DNA of 64,000 nucleotides from Mactromeris polynyma. Its lineage: Eukaryota > Mollusca > Bivalvia > Venerida > Mactridae. Positions 49,321 to 60,099 of this stretch are shown piece by piece. Below the pieces are notes generated by a model. That model was not told where the DNA came from. It did no database searches and worked only from the letters and a program-made list of their open reading frames with translations. The position numbers were made by a program, and so were the translations under genes. The stretch covers positions 8,185,703 through 8,249,702 of the forward strand of contig JASFXZ010000001.1 of the NCBI GenBank assembly GCA_032209605.1. The letters are read 5' to 3'. The first letter of the stretch is position 1. The number at the start of each line of letters is the position of its first letter.

Positions 49321-52300
49321 CTGAAAGGGAAAGTAATAGATTATGTATTAAGTCACAGCAAGCAAACAGACTGGTACAAAATCACACTAAACATGTTCTA
49401 ACATCGAGACATGTAAATAACATAACTGTTTTCCAAAACGTTAAGACTAAAAACAGTATGCGCTCATACAAAATATGATAGAAGATTTCATTCTTTATAG
49501 AATACAAATAATCAGTGACCAATGCTTTAGAGTCTGACCATTTTGTAAGTTGCTCATAGACAGATATCAGACAAAAATTACATGAACATGATTGTAATAA
49601 TACTTATGTAATGATTCAGCTTAGTGTCAACCATACATTGAACGTGTTTATGGACATCTCAGAACAGTTTTATGAAACCTCTGGTCAGATTGTTCAAGTT
49701 TTATAACGACCTGTATAGACCACAAATGCCACCAACCGGGACACCCTATATCACACCCAACCAATAAATCAGTGATGTATTCAATAATTATGACAAAATC
49801 TCATATACTGACGATTAAAGGAGGAAATATGTGTCGTTTCGTCAACCTGATCCCGCGTTCTTGATATAGGATGAACAATATTTTGTTGCCTAGGGGAAAA
49901 TAAAACATTACTTATACAGAAAACAACCTTATTTCACAGCTGGGTCACAGCACCACGTGATACATCGTCCTGTATAGTGTTCCTGATTGGACCATCAAAT
50001 ACATTAATCTAGGGCTAGTGATCGATTGAGTTAATATTATCACTGAGAACCCGGATCTCCCCACACCCTGCGGGTAACTTTGGATACACGTCTAATGTAT
50101 TTCAAAGGCATACTGACGCTGTAACATTGAGAGCTTTGCAACTGATACACTGAATGAAATTCTTGACATAATGCTTTATGTAATCTATTATTAGTTACCA
50201 ATATGACCAATGGATAGAATAAAAATAAACTCGCTGGTATCTCCCTAGGGGTGTATAATTATAGAGCATTGTAAATACAACAATGCATACTTGACCAATT
50301 CAAACTTGGCTTGTACTAATAGGACATTCATACATCGTTTTATCATCGTATAATTTCAGTCCCTGATCACTCCGTTATCTTAACACGACTATTTCATTTG
50401 CAAAAAGTCAAACACGTCTTAGACTTATTAAACACATATCAGACCACACTATTTCAGAAACAAACAATTTGAGATATTTACTATGATATCATTTTGCACA
50501 TTGACAAACAATGATGATGATGGACTACATTCTTGTAATTATACGAAGACAAGTCTCCATCAGATATAAGGGGACATTTCTATAAGGTCAATCTGTGTTC
50601 AGATAAGTTGCATACTTCTTTCTCTAATGTACGTTGTTCGTGTCTTGGTATATTGGGTTTGTTAAACTAAAAGGTGAATAAAAAGTAAGTTACTGCTGGG
50701 GAAAGAATCAGATTACGGTCGATAGATTTAAGATGTTTATACGTTTATTTGGCATATTATAAATGTCTTAGTACAGACAAATATTACAAATATATTCCTA
50801 ACTTTAGTAAAGAACAAATATGTCTTGCAAAACCAATATGAAAACATACAAAACAACAATAAACTCATTGAACGTAAATGTTTTAATTTAATACAATAGT
50901 TGCATTTATATAACAGAAATCCAGTTAAATGCACGTAACACTCGTACACCAAATATTTACTGTCATAAAAATGTTTCAACCGTTTTTGTACCATTAATAT
51001 TTCTTTCAGTTGAAATATCTCATGTTTCATTTAATACTGTCACAGTATATATACAGTTTAATTCATGACATCTGTGAAGCAAAACATTTGTGAAATCAAT
51101 ACGGCGAAACATTCTTGTGTGTATATGATGAAATTTTAACTATATTTTGAATGATGTTTTATATCGTATTTTTATGTTACAGACATATAGGTGGACACGT
51201 TCCCACGGTAAATCCTAACGTTCTATTACGTAAGTGAAGTATACTGCATGTTTTGTGGCCCGTTAAAGATTTTCCTTACTCGAATTCGTCTTTAAGGGCT
51301 GAGTTCGATGGTGATGTATGAATCGAGTTGTCGATCGAATACACACAAAAGTGCACGTATTAATAGTAAAATTTTATAACGCAATTTAGACATCAATATT
51401 ATATAATAAGATTCCCAGTTGGTACAATTGTTAATTGGGGTCGTAAAATGGAACTACATGTAAGTTTTCTTGACTCGTCTGATATTCCAATGTTGATATA
51501 CAACACCATTTGCTAACTGAACTTTAGAATGTAGGTATACGTATACACTATTTGATATGTGTGTATGTATTCATTTCATATGTACATATTACGATGATGT
51601 TGCGTAAATGGTGTTCAACGAAACTAAACTCTACGCAGTCTAAAGATGACATTATGGCTATCAAGTGTATATTTGCCTTTTATCATTAAACAAATACATT
51701 ACTTTAAAGTCACGATAGCAGGTAATAGATAATCAGTTTGCAAATGTGCAGGTAAGTTGTATATATTATTCAATAACAGCTTGAATTGCTGTATTGTGCC
51801 CTTTACGATTATTGTTTGCTACCAATACAAAATTGTGAATAGAATCAAGTTACATGTACATAGATTGTGTGTACGTATTGTTAAGTTACCATCCTTCATA
51901 GCTTTAACAAATACAAACTTCGAACACAATTTTTATCGGTAGCTTTAATACACAGTTAACCGTAACTTTGATGTATCCCGCCCTCAATAAAAATCAGCAC
52001 ATAGTTTCATATTTTATTGCTATGTTATTTTATGACGTAAAAATATACACGAAATATTATCCACCATCGTTAGGATGGGTTATTTAACACCACTACGTTC
52101 TTGTTTCAGAATGACTCAATCACAAATTGTTTGTATCAAAATTATTTCAAGAGTTTGACATATATTAAACAAGATTACTAATATTTGCAGAACTATCTTT
52201 AAGTGCATTGTAAATGTCATTACATAAGGTTTATTTGTATAAACGCAGCTAACCACTGATAAACGTCTCGTGACTGGACGCAATGCTTATCAGACTGTAA

Positions 52301-53794
52301 ATCAAATTAAACATGATACAATACAGTATACTTGTCGACAGGTAAATCGTACGAGGTTTACAGCACGATCTTGCAATATGTCTAACTAATTTTGTCTCAG
52401 AATCTAAATGTTAAAAACTTACGTTCTAAATACATCGGTCATATCTCTTGGCCAAATATGTACAAATTCAAATCGCGGTCAAATTCCACAAATTTGAAGA
52501 ACATTTCTAATTTATGTAAATTTATCAAAGAAGGTGTGTCTACAAGACAAAATACCTTTCAATTAGTGACTGCTTCTTGAGTTCTGATATTTAGATGGTA
52601 TTGAATGCTACATTTGTAGTGTGTTCAATTATATTCATGTTATGTTATTCTCATATTTGTTTTGGTTATTTATCTCATTTTTTGTTTTCTTTCCATTTTC
52701 GAATTTCAATTTTTCTCTAAATTATAGGTATTTTGGCTATACATTGGTAAAATCCGGTTAAAAATTATCAAAATGACCCTTGAGATTCAGCACCTAGTGG
52801 GACCACTTAAGATGCTTTATTTATAGTTTATTTTTTAATTGCAAGAGGTGACTTGAGAAAGGAATAAGTTTCGGACATTTTCAAAAACCAGGTGGCGCTC
52901 AGTATTCTTAGATGTTATGGGTTTGAGTCCCAGGTTTAAATATGTGAGACAATCATTATAAACAAAAGTAATATTCAATTGTACTAGATGATAGCTAAAT
53001 GGCAACACTGTTCAGAGAGCACTTGGGAACCGTAACATCAGCTCAAAATATTTTAATTGCACTAAAATGTTTATAAAATATGGATCGCAGGATCATGCGA
53101 AAGTTTTCAATTTGGTACGACTGAACTTAATACAATGCGACATGTTTTGTCATATGAAATGTAACATTTTACTTGTGTTATCGCAATAGACTTGTCAAGA
53201 ATCGGATAAATATTTAATGAGCGTAATAACAGACATTTGAACGCAATAACATTGTTTTATGGCAATTTTCTGAGCATGGTTTATACTATTAGATACATAT
53301 TTAAGATATTCTCTTTTTAACTGTGCTATTAAATCTCGATTTATACGTTGTATACGTTGTTATAAACCTGTTTATTATCATCACAATAGCATATAGGGAT
53401 TATGAACGTCACACATCGGAACGTTTGTCATATGTGATCATAAATCACCATTTTCGTTTCGTTATTTGTACAAAATATAAATATTCATGAAATACACGTT
53501 TCTTAATGTATAGAAACTTCATAAAGCGATCAGCAAAGCATTACTTTTTTCAACATTCTTTTCACGGTGGGTTAATATCTCAAAAACTCATAAATCAGGT
53601 CCGTTCACCGACATGTTTTATTCGTATTTTGAAATAATTCATAAAAACGTATAAATACACGAACACAAAAAACCGGGAGGTAGCGACTGTGACGCACAGT
53701 CCTAAACAAGATGGATACGAATAGTGATGTAAAAGGAAAGGGGGAATCCATAAGTACAGTCCTTGACCCCTTTCTGTATGCTCACGTAGCAACT

Positions 53795-53895
53795 GAACAT
53801 GTTTTATGTTATGTAGTTTCCCGGAGTTCTGTGTGGGGAGGCATTGTCTTATGTATATGACGTTCCCTGTAGCAACCTATTCTCTAGTTTATGGA
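53795..53895 (+). repeat. Partial SINE body
   Basis: TTTCCCGGAGTTCTGTGTGG, GGCATTGTCTTATGTATATG and CGTTCCCTGTAGCAACC match 35200-35275 and 33105-33175. No tRNA-like head was seen to its left. Confidence 0.65.
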
Positions 53896-54674
53896 TTTTT
53901 ATTCATTTAAGCCTGCTTTCGTATTTACCATAATGTGTTCTTCTCATCATTAAGTTATACGGATCATAATCTAGGTTTTCTGAATTTGATATTATAACAG
54001 AAAACTGTTTTGATTATGTAATTGAATCCATGTAATATAATTACCATAATGCGGGTGCAAATAGCGAACTTATGTAGCAAGAAGCATTTCAAACCTTCTA
54101 CCCACATTTATGTGAATACTAATTCTACTTCGTATGATAGAAAACTTCAAAGCAAAACAAGTCCTAGTGAGTTTAGTCAGACAAATATAAATCAATTATA
54201 CTGATCAATATACTAAGCCATGTATGACAAATATGTGCCAGTCATGAAAATATAGTATGTTCCGTGTCACCAACGTAGACTAACTTTCAATACTATGATA
54301 ATGTTTAACTTATTGTGATTTAGAGTACCACTTTACCTACGTTTTATTCACGAGACAAAAGTGAAACATACAACAAGTATCGGGTGGTGGGTTTCAAATA
54401 ACAATTGAAATATTAACAAAGGTCGAAATTCCGCTCTAGAACGCGAGTAAAGAACATTATATGGTCCTATGACTTAATCTTGGTGTAATGAATCAATACA
54501 ACTTCATAGATAATTAGGCACTTTATCAAACTTGGTTTAAAGTTGTGAAACAATTACCCACGAAAACGGTAGCATACCCACAGGACATATTACTAAAAAA
54601 CTGAGAAATACTATAATCATGGAATGTGTGGCAATTATATGATGATTTACGCGGATTTATGAGGATAACATTTA

Positions 54675-54846
54675 CAGTGAAACCTCACTTAAAGACCACC
54701 TCGATGATTAGACCACCTCACAATCAAGAACACAATTTTCAAGTCCATTTTCACCGTTTACTCCTAATTCAATCTCAATATTAAGACCAGCACAATAAAA
54801 TACCAATTTTCAAGGGTCCCAAGGGTGGACTTATCATTGAGGTTTT
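54675..54846. mobile_element. TA-flanked MITE family, copy 4
   Basis: It starts CAGTGAAACCTCACTTAAAG after TA and contains CAATATTAAGACCAG and TTTTCAAGGGTCCC. It ends TTATCATTGAGGTTT. Closest to copy 3 in the middle. Confidence 0.75.
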
Positions 54847-55094
54847 TGTGTACATGATATATAGACATGTATTTCTGAATGAATATGACATCATGTTGTC
54901 AGTCTAACAGTTTCATGTCATAGTCGGTATTTACACACGCAATGAGCATACTTTGATGATGTACTTTTCTATTTAGTTGAGGAATTAATCAAAGCAATAT
55001 TCTTATTTTAATCCCCATCGAGTCAGCAACCGGTGATTCAAAGACCGGTATTTTATAACACGGTGCAATGACGACTTCGTATTCAGCTGTTGAA

Positions 55095-55365
55095 TTGTGT
55101 TGGGGTTTGTGTTGGAGTATGACAGTTATGCACGGCAGTCAGTTACCCCAACCAGTGTTCCTGGTAACTCATCACTACAAACCCGTTCTTCAGTAAGCCA
55201 CTGACAACTTTCCCAATTGAATGAAAAATGATTTGGGATGTATTATCATCAGTAAAATTGTCGCGGTGAATTTTCACCAATTTTTCGCTAAGCACGAGGT
55301 TCGATCCCACAATTCTCGGATGGAGCTTGCGAAGCCTGGTCCGCTAAACTATCGCTACTACTGTC
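55095..55365 (-). repeat. Dispersed bivalve-type repeat, copy 3, with tRNA-like end
   Basis: It shares CCAACCAGTGTTCCTGG, CACTGACAACTTTCCC and GATGTATTATCATC with copy 1. At its right end the minus strand reads TAGTTTAGCGGACC, then GTGGGATCGAACCT, spaced like tRNA A and B boxes, so the element probably runs on the minus strand as a SINE. Confidence 0.6.
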
Positions 55366-55367
55366 GT

Positions 55368-55455
55368 AGATGTTGTTGTTGATGTTATTGCTAATATTGT
55401 TGCTGCTGATGTAGTAATTGTTGATGATGAAAATGATGATGATGATGATGCATTG
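55368..55455. repeat. TTG/GAT trinucleotide-rich tract
   Basis: GTTGTTGTTGATGTTATTGC grades into GATGATGATGATGATG (to about 55450), ending some 25 bases from the CCG exon's donor in gene B. Confidence 0.85.
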
Positions 55456-55480
55456 TTGTAGTAAATATGTAAATACGTAC

Positions 55481-55574
55481 GCATATTAGTTAGTTGATAC
55501 CAATCTGTATGTTGTTTGTAGAAAGCCCAAGAATTAGAAGAATTTACGTCCCCATATACCCCACAACATTGTAA
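55481..55574 (-). CDS. Tetraspanin B exon: EC2 CCG motif
   Basis: The acceptor TTTCAG precedes 55574 and the donor GTACGT is at 55480-55475; 94 bp, leaving phase 1 as in gene A. It reads LQCCGVYGDVNSSNSW, the tetraspanin CCG motif. A second GT four bases downstream (GTATTT) would give phase 2 and break the next exon, so the first is chosen. Confidence 0.9.
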
Positions 55575-55983
55575 CTGAAACAGAAGATAGCTTGAAAGTT
55601 AGAACCACAAGTACAACGAAGGAATAAACGAAAAAGAAGAAAAAACATTCACTCTGACCAAGCTGTAGGCTTTAATTCGTCAATTTGTGCACTGCTAAAC
55701 AAGAATGAAATATTATAACAAATAATATTTGTGTAGTGTAAATATATTTAATCATTTCAATTAAATTATTATATTGACCGTTATTGTCAGTAGGTTACAA
55801 TGTCATAAATACCAAGGAATAAAGAGTTGCGAGTTAATGAAGTTGTCCACACAACACGTTTACATCAAGAACAAACATCGAGTTCTTAAAACGCTGACCA
55901 AAATCATACAATGCCGAAACAACAAGTCAATTAAATATTAATAGTGAATTACCAATCAGGACAGTAGAAGCCGACAGAGTTGC

Positions 55984-56257
55984 ATATGCTGCTAGTAGAC
56001 GACATAGTTCAAAACGTGTATTGCACTAATATGCTGCTAGTAGACGACAGAGTTCAAAACGTGTATTGCACTAATATGCTACTAGTAGACGACATAGTTC
56101 AAAACGTGTATTGCACTAATATGCTACTAGTAGACGACATAGTTCAAAACGTGTATTGCACTAATATGCTACTAGTAGACGACATAGTTCAAAACGTGTA
56201 TTGCACTTATATGCTACTAGTAGACGACATAGTTCAAAACGTGTTTTGCACTAATAT
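55984..56257. repeat. 45-bp minisatellite, six copies, beside a splice donor
   Basis: The unit begins ATGCTACTAGTAGACGACAT and continues AGTTCAAAACGTGTATTGCACTAAT. The last unit ends four bases before the donor GTAAGT (56261-56266, minus strand) of the tetraspanin B EC2 exon. The 119-codon open frame over it is a repeat artefact. Confidence 0.93.
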
Positions 56258-56266
56258 GATACTTAC

Positions 56267-56386
56267 ACTTCGTTGCAGAGAATCCCACGCATCAGTAATT
56301 AGACGATTTTGGCTGTTTTTACGTAGCTCTACACCATAGCGACTTTGTAATGAATTGAATATATTAATTTTTACTTTGCCAGATAA
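56267..56386 (-). CDS. Tetraspanin B exon: first helix region of EC2
   Basis: The acceptor TTTTCAG precedes 56386 and the donor GTAAGT is at 56266-56261; 120 bp, 40 codons, phase 0. It runs LSGKVKINIF to NSQNRLITDAWDSLQRS. NSQN-LITDAWDS is shared with gene A. A 45-bp minisatellite begins only a few bases into the following intron. Confidence 0.93.
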
Positions 56387-56943
56387 CTGAAAATTAAATA
56401 CAAATAAATTTGTTAGCATAATATAAGGTATTTACTGTCAGTATGTAAAATGGTATTGTGATTTTTAAGTACAATTAGTATTTGGTAATTTTTTGAATAC
56501 TGATTCAACAGTAATGGCGAAACAAAGTTAATGATACCATTCCACGTAACAATAATTGCACCTTTAATAAATACAGACCCTATTTGTTGGTATCATAGTA
56601 ACATATATAAATGTCTTATAACTCACAGAGAATGTAGGTGTCAAAGTTAAGAGGTTTAAATAAACATGAGTATACGAATAAAATGATTAAACATCGTCTC
56701 TATACCAGTATAATTAAAGTACGGAGTTTACAAAGTTTACGTGACAGATATCGGTTATGAAATGCTCGACAGTAAAGTCGTATTTTAAACGAGTGTTAAC
56801 ATGTCAGGACACAAAACTAGACATATCCTGATGGTAAACCATATCAACCCGAGTATGCTGTGACTGTACTCAGATATTGCTAAACAGGACACACTATGTT
56901 TACAAAATGTTTAAGGTAAATATTGTAAACATTCGGTACTCAC

Positions 56944-57018
56944 CTCTGCGCGGAATATAAAAGCTAGCGTGCTTCCAGAGACTAACGCCAGTAAAACAAG
57001 GGTTAATGTGACACCGTA
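56944..57018 (-). CDS. Tetraspanin B exon: TM3
   Basis: The acceptor TATTTCAG precedes 57018 and the donor GTGAGT follows 56944; 75 bp, 25 codons, phase 0. The peptide begins YGVTLTLVLLALVSG and ends FIFRAE: a hydrophobic TM3 followed by the first residues of EC2. Same length and start as gene A's TM3 exon. Confidence 0.93.
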
Positions 57019-57341
57019 CTGAAATATATAATACAAGTATATGAACACAAAATAAGGAAATATGGTCTGTCATCAACGCAATTACTAAAATTGGTTCGGT
57101 AAAACAAATTAAGATTCTGCTTGGTAAAGGCAAATATAAAAGCTAGTCCTTAACGTTACATGGAGAAGGTCTGTGAATGATAAATGATAAGTGTGTCAGA
57201 AATTGAGCAAAGTATGAAATAAAAAGTACAAAGCTCACGAATATTTGATCGAAACACATTTTAGTCATCTAGTAAGGCATTTGGTTTTCAGAAACTTTTT
57301 GATTTTTACAACTTTTATATAGCATTGACATGTATACATAC

Positions 57342-57542
57342 AAAAGCTAAAACACATTTATCTTCTCTCATGGTCCCACAGCATCCGCAGAAAGCAAGCA
57401 GGGCTATAGTACCGCCGCCAGCTATCATTAAGTACGTGCCGATCTCGAAATAGTTCGAACCCACGAGGACAGTCACCTCCCTGGCGCTGTATTCTGTGAC
57501 TAGCAGCCATATTCCAATACCTAGTACACCTAGACCCAGGAT
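57342..57542 (-). CDS. Tetraspanin B exon: end of TM1, EC1, TM2, GCCG loop
   Basis: The acceptor TCTTACAG precedes 57542 and the donor GTATGT follows 57342; 201 bp, 67 codons, phase 0, the same size as the gene A exon. It reads ILGLGVLGIGIWLLV (TM1), EC1, then LMIAGGGTIALLAFCGCCG (TM2 with the cytoplasmic GCCG motif) and TMREDKCVLAF. Confidence 0.95.
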
Positions 57543-57823
57543 CTGTAAGAAAATAATACACATGTATCATAAAGGAAAGAACGGTTCCGGTTGTAGTTCG
57601 TATATTTTCATATGTACAAAGTCAAATCATACTTCAGTAGTAACATATACTTATTGCTGCTCGAATAAAAGCTCATATTAAAGCCATGCAAACAAATTCT
57701 GATCAAGTAATGATAACGAAACAGTTTCATTTTTTTTAAATCGAAATTGAGTGTCGCGAAAACTAATGATATTTTTTTATATTATAAAAATTAAGTTTGA
57801 GACTGTCTACGAAATAAACTCAC

Positions 57824-57964
57824 CAAAATGACGATATTATAACAATGCACGGCAGTTCTAAGGCACGAGAAACACGGGTCTTCAGGCTGGCTTCGTATTG
57901 ACAGTGAGCGCACGTTCTTTGCCTGGTAACGTGGGTAACCATCTAATTGGCCCTTATTTAATGG
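57824..57964 (-). CDS. Tetraspanin B exon: N-terminal region and first half of TM1
   Basis: 141 bp, 47 codons, phase 0 at both ends; acceptor TTTTCAG before 57964 and donor GTGAGT at 57823-57818. The peptide starts PLNKGQLDGYPRYQ, has a basic stretch (KNVRSLSIRS), then QPEDPCFSCLRTA and the hydrophobic YNIVIL, which continues as ILGLGVLGIG in the next exon to form TM1. At least 30 hydrophilic residues precede TM1, longer than the dozen or so usual in tetraspanins. The CFSC cysteines by TM1 are in a position often palmitoylated in the family. Confidence 0.88.
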
Positions 57965-59775
57965 CTGAAAATAGAAAGAAAGCATCGTGACAGGACTATC
58001 AAATTTGGAATATAAAGGGATGCGATTTTACAAAAGTTATGTGTCGTTTGAAATATCTGTTATTTCCACCAGGTACATATTGATGACAACGCGGCGTAGT
58101 GATGTACATAATACTCTTTCCATTGACACTCGGCTATTAATCACACCGAGCATCTGAATTGATCATAACTAGAAACAATATGAACGCCGCTGTACGATTT
58201 CCAACCTCTTCTTTAAGTGACGTCATTTCCAGAAAACGTCACCTATGACGTCACCATATACTGAAAGTCAGCAATATTTGCCCAATATGGCAATATGAAA
58301 ACGATGTGACCATATGGAGTTAAAAGTGTTTCCTGCTTGCAAACAGTGACATCACATGTTGCGTTTTCTTGCAATGACGCCACTTACAGAAGAGGTTGTA
58401 AATCCCATAGCATCGCTCAATTATAATGACAAAATAAAATCTGACTAGATTTGAGAGAAATAAACACATACACTGATTCGTCAAATGAAAGAATATCAAT
58501 GCATTTTTGCAAGTCATAACTAAGGACAGAAATATCATGAATTTGAGACAGCTAGCGTTATGGTTGCTATAGGAACGCTGCGGATAATGAAATACTGTAT
58601 GACAACGTTCAGTGTGAAATAGCTGTATTTTAATTACAACTTCGTGTAATTTCTCACCTATTATAAAGTTATGACAGCTAAGCATCTCAAATATATTTGA
58701 TACCATGTAGGCAATAGAATTGAAATTGGAGTTGTGCATTGCAAATATACACATGTGGCTGTCATCTCATGAATAAATGGGGAACTTATGAATGTAAAAT
58801 ATGTAGGAAAGAAAGACACAAATGAATAGAAACATAGTACCGTCATATTTAACGGATCAATAACGAATACAAAATACTTGAATTGAAAAAAAAAAATGTA
58901 ATATTTTCTAAAATTATTATATAGCAAAAGAATGTGATCAACATTCTAAGCAATTAATTGTCGTACATTGGGCACTACAACATTACTACTACTACAACTT
59001 GTGACGCATTGGAAAGAAATAATCAATATCGCAAATATATCGTTTAATGACAGAATTTTAAACTCAAACTTTCGTGTTTTCATTCAAACTTACAGTGCAA
59101 AAAAGCGCAAGAAACGCCGATCCACTTATTGCTATTTCACCGAATCAATTATTCAAATAATGCCACTCTACGGTAGTCGTTGTAAGCATTAACGAAGGAA
59201 GTGACGGCGAAGAGACAAAAAGTAAACTAACAGCTTTTTTTTCATAGCTTGTTTCTGTAAACAATGTATGAATGAATCCAAAAAACAAATCCATTATGTG
59301 ACTGTTTGTTTAAAGCCGACAGTTTTCAGGCATCAATATTGCTTTGACATCTGCGTCAGTATATGCCATCTCTAGTTCTCCACATGTAATCAAAAGGTAC
59401 AAACACTCATTTATTATTAATTCTCCAACGACGTAGTTTCCGGAATTGGAATAAAAATGACAAATTACGGAACGGAACGGTTTTCACTGACTTTTATCTT
59501 ACTCTCGGAATGATGGCTTTTATCTATGTACGGTCACAAATCATTAGTTCTAGCAGGTGTGACGGCAGTTATCTATTTTAGAAAGACATTTTGTCCATTT
59601 CCTCATTAAACATACATCAGCCAATGATCTAGCCTGCGGGAACAAAGCCATAGCATATATATCCGACGTGTTGACCATACAATGTAGACGGGCGGTATTC
59701 TTAGAGTAAGGAAATCTCAAGAGAATGTCAGTATGTATAAAGCTTCAATGCTAAAACTTATCCAGATATATAGAG
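57965..59775. other. Upstream of tetraspanin B, no exon identified
   Basis: AT-rich. The expected start exon should end in phase 0 before a donor; the best donor seen (GTAAGT after GCACT, minus strand, near 59096) follows a hydrophobic frame with no ATG, so I do not call it. The open frames 58320-58927 (minus) and 58968-59192 have no domain. Confidence 0.45.
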
Positions 59776-60099
59776 GATCTTACATGAGTGCTTATTTGAT
59801 ATTGTTTTTATGAAACGAGTCGACTGAAATAATATGACGCGAGGCTCTGCCGAGCGTCATATTCGTTTCAGTCGACGAGTTTCATAAAAACAATATCAAA
59901 TAAGCACGAATGTAAGATTCTATTTATCACATAACATCATAAATAGATTGTTTTCAATCTTTAAATAGACAGATCTTTCTTCGTCCTCATATACACAGTG
60001 ACACTTCGGTCACAGATCTGTCTATTTAAAGATTGAAAACAATCTATTTATGGTGTTATGTGATAAATAGAATCTTACATTCGTGCTTATTTGATATTG
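59776..60099. mobile_element. Composite foldback element: two overlapping hairpins
   Basis: Hairpin 1: 59776-59840 pairs with 59853-59917 around GAGGCTCTGCCGA. Hairpin 2: 59891-59976 pairs with 60014-60099 at 85 of 86 positions, with a 37-bp loop. The end block CTTACATTCGTGCTTATTTG appears three times in alternating orientation, so the right arm of hairpin 1 is also the start of hairpin 2. No coding content. Confidence 0.9.

Larger units (their letters stand above)
49321..55480 (-). other. Largest tetraspanin B intron
   Basis: 6.16 kb between the CCG and PDSCC exons. It holds a partial SINE body (53795-53895), a TA-flanked MITE (54675-54846) and a bivalve-type repeat (55095-55365). No other gene is recognised; the open frames at 50737, 51757, 52392, 53595 and 54022 have no domain. 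Confidence 0.85.

Noticed and set aside
55980..56339. 119-codon plus frame with MLLVDDIVQNVYCTN repeats
   Set aside because: It is a 45-bp minisatellite running antisense into a tetraspanin B exon.
57358..57985. ATG at 57985 as the start of tetraspanin B
   Set aside because: It lies within a pyrimidine tract ending in TTTTCAG, a standard acceptor, so the residues before PLNKG are probably intronic.
58320..58927. Overlapping 144- and 88-codon minus frames
   Set aside because: AT-driven, F/C/H-rich peptides with no domain; overlapping frames both open.
59096..59150. Hydrophobic minus-strand frame before a GTAAGT donor as the first exon of tetraspanin B
   Set aside because: No in-frame ATG after the upstream stop, and no support for joining it to 57964.
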